Positions 25,097-34,013 of a stretch of DNA of 64,000 bases are shown piece after piece. The notes below the pieces were generated by a model, which saw only the letters and a list, made by a program, of their open reading frames with translations, searched no databases and had not been told where the DNA came from. The position numbers and the translations under genes were made by a program. The stretch is from Nitrospiraceae bacterium. GTDB taxonomy: Bacteria > Nitrospirota > Nitrospiria > Nitrospirales > UBA8639. Every line of letters starts with the position of its first letter. The first letter of the stretch is position 1. The stretch lies in assembly GCA_020632595.1 (NCBI GenBank), contig JACKFF010000002.1:248001-312000 (forward strand), written 5' to 3'.

Positions 25097-25796
25097 TTGC
25101 CGGTGGTGTCCTTGAAAATGCGTAGACCCTCACACCTCTTTTGTCTCGTATATCCAGGAGTGTGAGTGACGTATTGTGCGACGATGAAGTGTTGCCCGGC
25201 ATGGAAAACCAGTGCAATGTTGAAAATATTACCCTATAAAAGACCGGGAGTGCTACTCCGGGGCGTTTGCGATTTAACGGTTATTCCTGAAACACCTCGG
25301 AATTGACATGGAGGAACAGCATGAAAATCAAATACGTTAGAGGAGCGTGAAGCGTCCAATGCAGGAAGAGGCGATTTCATATGCGACGATTCAGAGTTGG
25401 GTGGGCCTTTGGACCGAACGCGCGGACAAACCTTCGGACTTGTTGTGCAGAGACCTCAATGTCCTCATTCAGTAAAATCCAGGGCGCTTCCTTGGAACAG
25501 GGTGTCTCGTCAATGATCCCTCATGAAAAGAGAGATGGTTCGTGTCATTCGGCAGAGAGGGTTTCATTGTGAAGGCCGGATCCTCTGTCTCCCGCTTCCA
25601 TCGGAATTCGATCCCCCGGTTTTTGTTCGATCCATGTCCCGGCCTGATCCAGGATGGGATTGCATTCCTCATTTTGAATCACTATACCAATGCCCGCCGG
25701 GTGGCCGACCGGTTAAATGCCATTCTAGAGGACAGCATTTTTCATCAATGTGATGTTCACTTGGATCATCCCTCCAACAAATCGCCAATAAGAAAT
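25097..25796. other. Long intergenic, decayed or small coding remnants
   Basis: About 700 bp between two minus-strand genes. A plus-strand run of 38 codons starts at about 25359 (MQEEAISYATIQSWVGL) after GGAGCG and ends in a stop at 25474. Protein-like residues (YTNARRVADRLNAILEDS) appear in another frame near 25680-25740. They may be remains of one gene, which I cannot identify. No intact gene is called. Confidence 0.35.
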
Positions 25797-26867
25797 TCAT
25801 CTACCTGTGGATTCGGGAAGAGACATATCGCCGCTCGGGGTGTGAAACGGATAGACGGCCTTCCAATCCTGTTTCATATCTACCACCGTCCACCCTTTGC
25901 CTTTCGCTTCGTCCAGTGCCTTATCCAGACGGCCGATGGATGATTTGCGGTCATAGGCCCATTCCCGCTCAGCGTCTGTGTGGTGGATGAGAGCCATGAA
26001 GCGTGCTCCGCTTCCGCTTGCCGTCCACTGGAGCATTTGAAGATCGCCGTCTGAGTTGCCGAAGGCAAGGATGGGCCTCCGGCCGATGTGTGTTTGAATG
26101 CCGACAGGCTTGCCGTCCTTGTCGTCAATGAAATTGATTTCAGGAAGTTTGACGAGTACCGGATCCCCATCGCGCTCCGCATATTTCAACTTGCCGCTGC
26201 TGCCGACGACCTGTTCGGGTGGGATGCCATACACGCGCTCCGTCCACGGCCGCATGAACTCGATGCCGCCGCCGGAAACAATGAACGTCTTGAAACCATG
26301 TGTCCGAAGATAGGCCAGCAACTCCAACATGGGCTGATACACCATTTCAGTGAGCAGACGTTCGATCCTGGGATGCTTCGCGGTTGCAATCCAATCTTTC
26401 ACGGTTGTCTCGAACTCAGCCGTCGTCATTCCCGCGTGAGTGGCCATGACGATTTTGAGGATTGCGTGTTCACCGCCCGCTAGGGCGGCCTTTACATCCC
26501 CTTTGAGCAGAGAGGCGAACGGCTCCGTAGTTTTCCACTCGTGATGTTGTGGCGCGAGTGCTTTGACGCGGTCAAGCGCAAAGAACAATTGAAAGTACAT
26601 GGGCTGTTCTGCCCAAAGCGTGCCATCGTTGTCAAATACCGCGATACGGTCAGCCGGTGAAACAAAATCAGGACCGTGTTTCTTGGTGACTCTCTCCACA
26701 AATTCCACAATAGACTTCTTGGTCATGCCGTCATTCCAGGACGGGAGTGAGTCGATGGCGTGGGCGACGGTTGTGATCATCACCAGCGCACAAACGAGCA
26801 CAGTGGAAAGGAGATTTCGCCTGCCAGCTGAAGCTTTGACGAAGGGAAATGTGCGTGTGGTTTTCAT
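25797..26867 (-). CDS. Periplasmic HAD-type acid phosphatase
   Basis: A 356-residue exported protein (signal up to AHAID). HAD motif I is FDNDGTLW (D79, D81). Motif II is SGGG in TFIVSGGGIEF. Motif III/IV is AFGNSDGDLQML with the metal-binding Asp pair. The Cap region lies between motifs I and II, which fits type I/III nonspecific phosphatases. It hydrolyses phosphate monoesters in the periplasm. It ends the same-strand sulfatase cluster, suggesting a shared role in freeing phosphate or sulfate from organic esters. The exact substrate is unknown. Confidence 0.85.
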   Translation of the reverse strand: MKTTRTFPFVKASAGRRNLLSTVLVCALVMITTVAHAIDSLPSWNDGMTKKSIVEFVERVTKKHGPDFVSPADRIAVFDNDGTLWAEQPMYFQLFFALDRVKALAPQHHEWKTTEPFASLLKGDVKAALAGGEHAILKIVMATHAGMTTAEFETTVKDWIATAKHPRIERLLTEMVYQPMLELLAYLRTHGFKTFIVSGGGIEFMRPWTERVYGIPPEQVVGSSGKLKYAERDGDPVLVKLPEINFIDDKDGKPVGIQTHIGRRPILAFGNSDGDLQMLQWTASGSGARFMALIHHTDAEREWAYDRKSSIGRLDKALDEAKGKGWTVVDMKQDWKAVYPFHTPSGDMSLPESTGR

Positions 26868-27039
26868 GGTGGGTTTCTATTGAAGGGTATTTGGCTGTCT
26901 GGGGCTGAACACGTCACTACGGCGGATGGGGTTCGACCAATCAATTCTGGGCCTTTCATTCAGCATGCATTGCCTGCCGCCGCATTTCTGCAGATTCTTC
27001 ATTCCCTCCATGTCGACTACTGCATACCAAAATTCCATA

Positions 27040-27072
27040 CTGCGGCTGACCGCAGAAGACGGTCAGCCGCAG
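27040..27072 (-). terminator. Terminator-like 13-bp hairpin after sulfatase 1
   Basis: CTGCGGCTGACCG pairs with CGGTCAGCCGCAG around a 7-nt loop. It lies 27 bp past the stop of the arylsulfatase at 27099. The downstream minus-strand T-run is weak (AATTTTGG), so termination may be partial or the hairpin may protect the mRNA. Confidence 0.55.
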
Positions 27073-27098
27073 GGGGTAATCGTCGAGTCTGCAAAACT

Positions 27099-28694
27099 TT
27101 ATTGGGACGAGGTTTCCTTCAGCTTCTCCATTACTTCATCCATATTGAAGCTGGCGGCCTTCTGCCGCTGTGGATAGTCCTTGAACGTTGTCAGGAATTT
27201 CCCAACATATCCCTGGGCGGGTACCAACAGGAAGACGTGATCCAGCAGCCAGTCGTAATAGGTATTGGATGTAATATCTGCTCGCTCGTAAGGATCCGTG
27301 CGGAGATTGAAAATTTTTGGAACCCGCAAGTTGACGAACGGCTCCGCCCATATACGTAACGTGCCCTGGGTCCTCTGCTCCAGGAACACGATTTTCCAGT
27401 TGTCGTAGCGCAAACCGGTCAGTTGCTGGTCGTCGTTGACATACAAGAACGATTCCCGCGGACTCGTCACGGCCTGCCCTGTCAGATACGGCAGGAGGTT
27501 GTAGCCGTCAAGGTGGACCTTGTAGGTCATATCGCCGACTTTGTACCCCTTTTGCAGTTTATCCGCCACCTGCGCGTCACCTGCCACGGCCAGAAGTGTC
27601 GGCATCCAGTCATGGTGGGCGACCATCTGGTTCGAAACCTGACCCGGGTTGATTTTGCCCGGCCAGCGAACCATTGCCGGCACCCGGTAGGCGCCTTCCC
27701 AGTTCGAGTTTTTCTCATTTCGGAATGGCGTCATCGCTGCATCCGGCCAGGTGTTCATGTGCGGACCATTGTCGGTGCTGTACATCACAAAGGTGTTGTC
27801 GGCAATGCCCAAATCGTCCAGCACCTTGAGGACCTGACCGACGTTCTTATCGTGGTCAATCATGGCGTCGTGGTAAGGACTCTGCCAGCGCCCGGATTGG
27901 CCGACACTCTCCGCCTTGGTATGCGTGCGGAAATGCATGTGGGTAAAGTTTACCCAGACGAAGGCCGGTTTTCCGGCCTTGTTCTGGCGCTGAATAAAGT
28001 CAACGGCTCGCTGAGCGATGTCATCGTCGATGGTTTCCATCCGCTTTTTGGTTAGAGGGCCGGTGTCCGTACAGATCTGCTTGCCGACTTTGCCGAACCG
28101 CGGATCTACAGTCTGGTCATCCGTGGCGGAGGCCTTGCAGTCCATCACCCCGCGCGGTCCGAACTTGGCACGGAACGCAGGATTTTTCGGGTAGTCGGGA
28201 AGCTCAGGCTCTTCCTCGGCGTTGAGGTGATAAAGGTTGCCATAGAACTCATCAAAACCGTGCACGGTAGGCAGGAATTCGTTGCGGTCTCCCAGATGGT
28301 TCTTGCCGAACTGGCCGGTGGCATAGCCTTGTGCTTTTAATAACTCGGCAATCGTCGGGTCTTCCTTTTGCAAGCCTAACGTAGCGCCCGGTAAGCCGAC
28401 CTTGGTCATGCCGGTACGCAAGCCGGATTGACCGGTGATGAACGACGCACGACCGGCGGTGCAGCTTTGCTCGGCGTAATAGTCGGTGAACATCATGCCT
28501 TCCCTGGCTACCCGATCGATGTTGGGGGTCTGGTAGCCCATTACGCCGTGGGAGTATGCGCTGATATTGCTTTGTCCGATGTCATCGCCCCAAATGATGA
28601 CGATATTAGGTTTTGTTTCAGTGGCTTGTGCTGTCGTCAGTCCGCTCAATATCAGCAGGACGGCCAGCCTAAAGGGGGTCAGTAGTGCTTTCAT
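27099..28694 (-). CDS. Arylsulfatase of the CTAGR type
   Basis: 531 residues from the ATG at 28694 (AAAGGAG upstream, signal peptide LLTPFRLAVLLILSGLTTAQA). It is a periplasmic hydrolase of sulfate esters. The formylglycine motif is C78-T-A-G-R (consensus C-x-[PA]-x-R), so Cys is oxidised to formylglycine by an FGE or radical-SAM enzyme. Metal residues lie at GDD in IIWGDDIGQ and at DNGPHMNTWPD. The alkaline-phosphatase-like fold is complete. It belongs with the upstream sulfatases and the FGE gene on the same strand. It may well be an arylsulfatase or a glycosaminoglycan/sulfonate-related sulfatase. Confidence 0.9.
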   Translation of the reverse strand: MKALLTPFRLAVLLILSGLTTAQATETKPNIVIIWGDDIGQSNISAYSHGVMGYQTPNIDRVAREGMMFTDYYAEQSCTAGRASFITGQSGLRTGMTKVGLPGATLGLQKEDPTIAELLKAQGYATGQFGKNHLGDRNEFLPTVHGFDEFYGNLYHLNAEEEPELPDYPKNPAFRAKFGPRGVMDCKASATDDQTVDPRFGKVGKQICTDTGPLTKKRMETIDDDIAQRAVDFIQRQNKAGKPAFVWVNFTHMHFRTHTKAESVGQSGRWQSPYHDAMIDHDKNVGQVLKVLDDLGIADNTFVMYSTDNGPHMNTWPDAAMTPFRNEKNSNWEGAYRVPAMVRWPGKINPGQVSNQMVAHHDWMPTLLAVAGDAQVADKLQKGYKVGDMTYKVHLDGYNLLPYLTGQAVTSPRESFLYVNDDQQLTGLRYDNWKIVFLEQRTQGTLRIWAEPFVNLRVPKIFNLRTDPYERADITSNTYYDWLLDHVFLLVPAQGYVGKFLTTFKDYPQRQKAASFNMDEVMEKLKETSSQ

Positions 28695-29132
28695 TTCGGC
28701 GATGCTCCTTTCTGTGAAAAGTTCAGGATGCTTACTGAGTGGGCTGTCTGATTTCAATGGATGGTGTCATTTTTTGTGGTATTCTTTGACTCCTGCTAGA
28801 ACCCGCCTCCTGTCACAAGAAAGTTTTGAGCATGCTGGCGACGTATGTGCTAAAATCAGGTTCGAATTCAGAAGTGGTGCGGGCAAATTATACCTCCCCG
28901 AGGAGGGTCGATTCCATCAAAAAAAATCCCTCTACTTATTTTAATGGCGAAACATCAGAATGAGGGCCAGAAAAAAACACAGGAAATTGATCCGGAAGAC
29001 CTACTCCTCTCCTAATCTCAGAGATTCCGTTTGTCAGTGCCAATATTTGTTGGAGTGCACTGGTTTGATCTCAGAAAAAGCCATTTCTTTTTTTAAGATT
29101 TTCATTTAACCCATTCCGGCAAAGAAATAGGG
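28695..29132. other. Intergenic between sulfatases
   Basis: 440 bp, unusually large within this tightly packed cluster. It probably carries a separate promoter for the CTAGR sulfatase. No gene or repeat is recognised. Confidence 0.3.
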
Positions 29133-31574
29133 TCAATCTGCAATGGCCATTTTATGCCTGGCGATGGCCTGACCTCTCTCCTCCGCGGCTTTGTCGGTCT
29201 GTTTCATTTCCTTCAGATCGATGGTCACTTTGTGAATCGATCCGGAAAACCGATAAGGGGCCGGAATGCCGTAGTCCTCAACAACGGGCGTTTCTCCGTC
29301 CTCACCCACATCCGCTCCTTCGTCAGCCGAAAAGATCATGCCCTGCGTGTGTTCAATCCGTCCTTGGGCAACCTTCTTGTCATTGACGAAAATTGTCCCC
29401 GTTCCTCCCTTGCCCAAACCGCCGCCGACATACGCGAACTCAAAGCGGATCGAAGCTTTCCCGGCAGGCAGCGCATCATCCGCGGCAATGGTAAAGCGCA
29501 TCAAGCCAAGGAAATTGTAGGTATAGGTCGGTTTGCCCTCCTTCAAATACAGGCTCCAACCGCCGAACCGACCTGCCTGAGCAAGAACCACCCCATTGAC
29601 GCTTCCCTCGGGAATCTCCACGTCGGCCGTGATGGTATGCGATCGGTTTTTGATGTTGATGAAGACATTTTCCGACATGCCCGTCATCCCTTCGTACACG
29701 GCGAGTGACGTCCGTCCGGCCATGAGATCCGGTCTGCCGGCAAGGGCTGGGTTAACGCGCTCGATCGTTCGATCATCAATCGGAAGCACGTGATACTTCA
29801 CCGCTTCCTTTAAGAACAGGTTCTGCAACTCTTTGAGTTTGGCGGGGTGCTTGTCGGCCAGGTCATTGATCAAACTGAAGTCGGTCCGCGTGTCGTAGAG
29901 TTCCCATTGATCCTCTTGAAGAGGCCTGCGGGGCTTCAATTCCCATGGCGCCCGATGCAGCGTACTCGCCAACCACCCGTCATGATAGATGGCACGATTG
30001 CCGAATATTTCGAAGTACTGGGTCTGATGGCGGTCTTGCGCCTTGGCGTCATGAAAGCTGTAGAGCAGGCTCACGCCTTCGATGGGAGTCTGTGGAATGC
30101 CGTTCACCGCTTTCGGCTCCGGTAGGCGGGCAGCTTCCAGGATGGTTGGAGCGATATCAATCACATGATGCCATTGCGTGCGCAATTCGCCCTTTGCCTT
30201 CACCGACTTTGGCCAATGGACAATCATCCCGTTCCGCGTTCCGCCGTAGCTCGAGGCAACCTGCTTGGTCCAGGTGAACGGGGTATCTCCCGCCACGGCC
30301 CATCCGGCGGCATAATGGTTATAGGTCGTCGGGCCCCCGAGCGTATCATAATGTTTCAGGATGTCCTCGACCTTCTCCTGTAGCCCGTTAAAGTAGGTCA
30401 TCTCATTGAACATGCCGTTCATTCCGCCTTCCGCACTCGCCCCGTTGTCGCCGAGGATGTAGAAGACGAGGGTATTGTCGAGCTGTCCCATGTCATTAAT
30501 GGCGTCAATGAGCCGTCCGACTTCGGTATCCGTGTATTCGGCAAAGCCGGCAAAGACCTCCATCTGGCGGGTAAAGAGCTTCTTTTCATCTGCAGTCAGA
30601 TTGTCCCAATCCTTAATGGCTTTCGGCTTCGGCGCAAGCGTCGTCCCCTCAGGCACCACGCCCAGCTTGATCTGACGAGCCAGCGTCTCTTCCCGAACCT
30701 TATCCCATCCCTGGTCAAACCGGCCCTTGTTTTTTGCGATCCATTCCTGAGGCACATGATGCGGGGCGTGCGTGGCTCCAGGTGCAAAGTACATAAAAAA
30801 CGGTTTGTCAGGGGTGAGTGACTTTTGAAATCGCATCCACTTGATGGCCTGGTCGGTCATGTCGGTCATGAAATGGTAGTCGGGATCTTTCGATACTTCC
30901 ACTTTAGTCATCCCATCGTAGACAGCCGGTGACCACTGGTTTGTCTCCCCGCCCATGAATCCGTAGAACTTATCGAACCCGCTCCGGGTCGGCCAGCGGT
31001 CTGTCGGTCCGGATGGACTGACTTCCCAGGCAGCGGTCTCGTGATTCTTCCCGAATTGTGCGGTGGAGTACCCGTTGTATCGGAGCATCATGGCCAAGGG
31101 AGCCACGCTCTCAGGACGTTGGCCGGTATTTCCCGGAAAGGCCGTCGCGGTTTCCATGATCGATCCCGTGTTGGTCATGTGGTGATTCCGGCCCGTCAGA
31201 AGCGCGGCCCGGGTCGGAGAGCAGAGTGCCGTGGTATGAAAATGGTTATACCGGAGACCATTATTAGCCAAACGGTCCGCGGTCGGCATGGGAATGGGCC
31301 CTCCGAAAGCGCTGGACTGGCCAAATCCCAAATCGTCGATCAGCACGATGAGCACGTTGGGAGCGTCTTCGGGCGCTTTCACTTGAAAGCGCGGAGGCGG
31401 GGTGGCATGGCGGACATCCAGCTCAGTGACGGGAGGGTATTCCGGCTCGTGAATCGGAAGTACCGTCCGGTCCGGGGCATCTGCCGCCCAGACAGGGACA
31501 CTTACTGCTGACATAGCCAAAAGCATCCCCATCCGTATGGCGGTATTGATGAAAAGCATTGGGTCTCGTTGCAT
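29133..31574 (-). CDS. Arylsulfatase (CSPTR type), copy 2
   Basis: An 813-residue exported protein; AGGAGAAG upstream and a signal peptide (GMLLAMSAVSVPVWAAD). The sulfatase core carries IDDLGFG (metal D80, D81) and the formylglycine motif C118-S-P-T-R in ALCSPTRAALLTGRNHH. A second metal pair lies in ILGDNGASAEGGMNG. A long C-terminal beta domain (from about 600) resembles laminin-G/concanavalin-like additions of large arylsulfatases. It is close to the next gene in sequence. It hydrolyses sulfate esters in the periplasm. Confidence 0.92.
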   Translation of the reverse strand: MQRDPMLFINTAIRMGMLLAMSAVSVPVWAADAPDRTVLPIHEPEYPPVTELDVRHATPPPRFQVKAPEDAPNVLIVLIDDLGFGQSSAFGGPIPMPTADRLANNGLRYNHFHTTALCSPTRAALLTGRNHHMTNTGSIMETATAFPGNTGQRPESVAPLAMMLRYNGYSTAQFGKNHETAAWEVSPSGPTDRWPTRSGFDKFYGFMGGETNQWSPAVYDGMTKVEVSKDPDYHFMTDMTDQAIKWMRFQKSLTPDKPFFMYFAPGATHAPHHVPQEWIAKNKGRFDQGWDKVREETLARQIKLGVVPEGTTLAPKPKAIKDWDNLTADEKKLFTRQMEVFAGFAEYTDTEVGRLIDAINDMGQLDNTLVFYILGDNGASAEGGMNGMFNEMTYFNGLQEKVEDILKHYDTLGGPTTYNHYAAGWAVAGDTPFTWTKQVASSYGGTRNGMIVHWPKSVKAKGELRTQWHHVIDIAPTILEAARLPEPKAVNGIPQTPIEGVSLLYSFHDAKAQDRHQTQYFEIFGNRAIYHDGWLASTLHRAPWELKPRRPLQEDQWELYDTRTDFSLINDLADKHPAKLKELQNLFLKEAVKYHVLPIDDRTIERVNPALAGRPDLMAGRTSLAVYEGMTGMSENVFINIKNRSHTITADVEIPEGSVNGVVLAQAGRFGGWSLYLKEGKPTYTYNFLGLMRFTIAADDALPAGKASIRFEFAYVGGGLGKGGTGTIFVNDKKVAQGRIEHTQGMIFSADEGADVGEDGETPVVEDYGIPAPYRFSGSIHKVTIDLKEMKQTDKAAEERGQAIARHKMAIAD

Positions 31575-31655
31575 ATGTTTTTCTTCTCCTAATTTAAGAA
31601 GGATACATCGTTACATTGTTTGTTCACGTCCGACTCAGCCGGCATTCACGAGGGC

Positions 31656-34013
31656 CTATTTTGTTTCAATCGTTACCTGCTCGATGCGACCATTGAAGGC
31701 AAACGGGGTTTGATAGTCCTTCGACACGGCAGACACGGTATCGCGTCCAATGTCGAACGGCTCCACGCTGTAGCGGAACGGCACTGTTTTTCCGATCTGA
31801 CCGCTCCCGGTTTCCTTGCCGTTGACAAACAGCTTCACGTTAGCGGGCTTGCCGGGGCCTGGCTCCACCGGCATGATCTCAACCCGCACACGGGACTTGC
31901 CATTGGGCAATGACTCGGACGACCGGATGCGCGCATGGTCCACCTCGAAAAAGTTGTAGTAGAACGTCGGCTTGCCGTCCTTCACATAGAAGGACCAGCC
32001 TGATGTGACCCCGCCGATAGCAGCGAGTACGCCGTCGCCGCCACCTTCGTCGACTTCCACCTCGGCGGTGATGCTAAAGGGAACGGCGTGAGTGTTGAGC
32101 ACCGCTGATTCGCTGATGCCGGTCACACCCGGACCATAGCTGAATTTTTTCAGACCGGCTAACGGATTGGGCCGGAGCGACGCGTCGAAGCGTTCGGCCA
32201 GGCGGTCATCGAGTGGTAATACGTTGTATTTTTTCGCCTCGACAAGGAACGCCGCCTGCAACTCTTTCACTTTGTCCGGATACCTGTCCGCTAAATTGTC
32301 AGCCTGAGAGAAATCTTCCTCCAGGTTGTAGAGTTCCCAGGGGTCGCTGTCGAAGGAACCGAGGACCACACCTCCGGTCTGCCACGGCAGTCGTCCGTGC
32401 CGCGTGGTAGCTATCCAGCCGTCTTTGTAAATGCCGCGGTTTCCGAACATCTCAAAATATTGCACAGTGCGGCGGGACTTGGCATGGCCATCGTCGAATG
32501 AGTAGCGCATGCTGACACCTTGAATCGGCTCCTGCTTCACGCCGTTCACGACATGCGGTTGGGTGATGTGCGCGGCATCGAGCACGGTCGGAGCCACGTC
32601 AATGATGTGGTGGAACTGGGAGCGCAACTCACCCTTCGCGGTAATGCCATTTGGCCAGTGCACAACCAGGCCGTTGCGCGTACCGCCGAAGTGTGAGGCG
32701 ACCTGCTTGGTCCACTGGAACGGCGTGTCGGCGGCCCAGGCCCAGGCAGCCGGGACATGCGGCTCGGTTTCCGGTCCGCCGATTTCGTCGAACTTCGCTT
32801 CAAGACCTGCCAGACCCAATTGGATGCCGTTCAGGCTTGCCACCTCATTGACCGTGCCTTCAAGGCCTCCTTCGCCGGAGGCGCCGTTGTCGCCCACGAT
32901 ATAGAAAATCAGTGTGTTGTCCAGCTCGCCGGATTTTTCGACGGCCGCGAGCAGACGGCCGACTTCCATGTCAGTATGTTCGAGGAAACCGGAGTAGTTT
33001 TCCATCAGGCGACGATAGACGCGTTTGGCATTTTCCGGCTGGTCATCCCAGGCCGGCAGTTCCTTTGGTCTGGGTGTCAATTTGGTGTTTGGCGGAATGA
33101 CACCAAGTTTTTTCTGACGGGCGAACGTCTCCTCGCGGTACTGATCCCAACCGGCATCGAATTTGCCTTTGTATTTGTCCCGGTAGGCCTTGGGCGTGTG
33201 ATGCGGGCCATGGATGGCTCCGGTGGAGAAGTACATAAACCAGGGTTTTTCCGGATTCGTGGCGTTCACCTGATTCATCCACCCGATGGCGTCGTCTACC
33301 AGGTCTTCGGTGAGGTGGTAGCCCTCTTCCGGTGTCTTCGGTTGGGGGACCGGTGTGGTATTGCGATAGAGCACCGGATAATACTGGTGGGTCTCTCCGT
33401 TCATGAACCCATAGAAATATTCAAAACCCCAGGTCTTTCCGGTAGGCCATCGGTCGAAAGGACCTGACGGCGTGATTTCGTTGTCCGGCGTATTGTGCCA
33501 TTTGCCGAAGGCGGCCGTGGTATATCCGTTCTGCCGGAGAATTTCCGGAAATCCGGCCGTGGTGTTAGGCACTATACCGGTATAGCCTGGAAACCCCGTT
33601 CCCAACTCGATGATCACCCCCGTTCCTACGCTATGATGGTTGCGTCCGGTAAGCAGGGCGGCGCGCGTGGGCGAACAGAGGGCGGTCGTGTGGAATCGAT
33701 TGTAGCGCAGCCCGTTTTTCGCGAGCCGGTCGAGGGTGGGGGTGGCCACCGCACCGCCGAAGGTCCCGGCATGCCCGAAGCCGACATCATCCAACAGGAC
33801 GATCAGCACATTCGGGGCACCGGCCGGTGCCTGAAGAGGTTTAGGAAAGTCCGGTTTCGAATCCTTATACGTCTTGCCGATGGTACCATGAAAGGCCGGT
33901 TCGGGCTTCGGAAGGACGTCCTGCGCAAACACATCGCCCCCACCTGATCCTATCGTCAGCGTTAGCGCCATCAATGGCAGAGATCCCATCCACTTCACTG
34001 GTACCATTTTCAT
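31656..34013 (-). CDS. Arylsulfatase (CSPTR type), copy 3
   Basis: A 785-residue exported protein whose ATG directly follows the TAA of the FGE gene (TAAATG, no gap). It uses the ribosome binding site AAGGAGAAGGAG inside the 3' end of that gene. The active-site motif is C113-S-P-T-R in ALCSPTRAALLTGRNHHSVGTG, with metal residues in LLDDVGFG and VGDNGASGEGG. A long C-terminal beta-sandwich follows, as in its neighbour. It and the FGE must be translated together, which ties enzyme and maturase supply. Confidence 0.92.
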   Translation of the reverse strand: MKMVPVKWMGSLPLMALTLTIGSGGGDVFAQDVLPKPEPAFHGTIGKTYKDSKPDFPKPLQAPAGAPNVLIVLLDDVGFGHAGTFGGAVATPTLDRLAKNGLRYNRFHTTALCSPTRAALLTGRNHHSVGTGVIIELGTGFPGYTGIVPNTTAGFPEILRQNGYTTAAFGKWHNTPDNEITPSGPFDRWPTGKTWGFEYFYGFMNGETHQYYPVLYRNTTPVPQPKTPEEGYHLTEDLVDDAIGWMNQVNATNPEKPWFMYFSTGAIHGPHHTPKAYRDKYKGKFDAGWDQYREETFARQKKLGVIPPNTKLTPRPKELPAWDDQPENAKRVYRRLMENYSGFLEHTDMEVGRLLAAVEKSGELDNTLIFYIVGDNGASGEGGLEGTVNEVASLNGIQLGLAGLEAKFDEIGGPETEPHVPAAWAWAADTPFQWTKQVASHFGGTRNGLVVHWPNGITAKGELRSQFHHIIDVAPTVLDAAHITQPHVVNGVKQEPIQGVSMRYSFDDGHAKSRRTVQYFEMFGNRGIYKDGWIATTRHGRLPWQTGGVVLGSFDSDPWELYNLEEDFSQADNLADRYPDKVKELQAAFLVEAKKYNVLPLDDRLAERFDASLRPNPLAGLKKFSYGPGVTGISESAVLNTHAVPFSITAEVEVDEGGGDGVLAAIGGVTSGWSFYVKDGKPTFYYNFFEVDHARIRSSESLPNGKSRVRVEIMPVEPGPGKPANVKLFVNGKETGSGQIGKTVPFRYSVEPFDIGRDTVSAVSKDYQTPFAFNGRIEQVTIETK

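Noticed and set aside
32757..33467. 236-codon plus-strand ORF inside sulfatase 3
   Set aside because: Antisense to conserved sulfatase sequence; no ribosome binding site or known domain. The same applies to the long antisense frames at 27423-28055 and 29154-29708.
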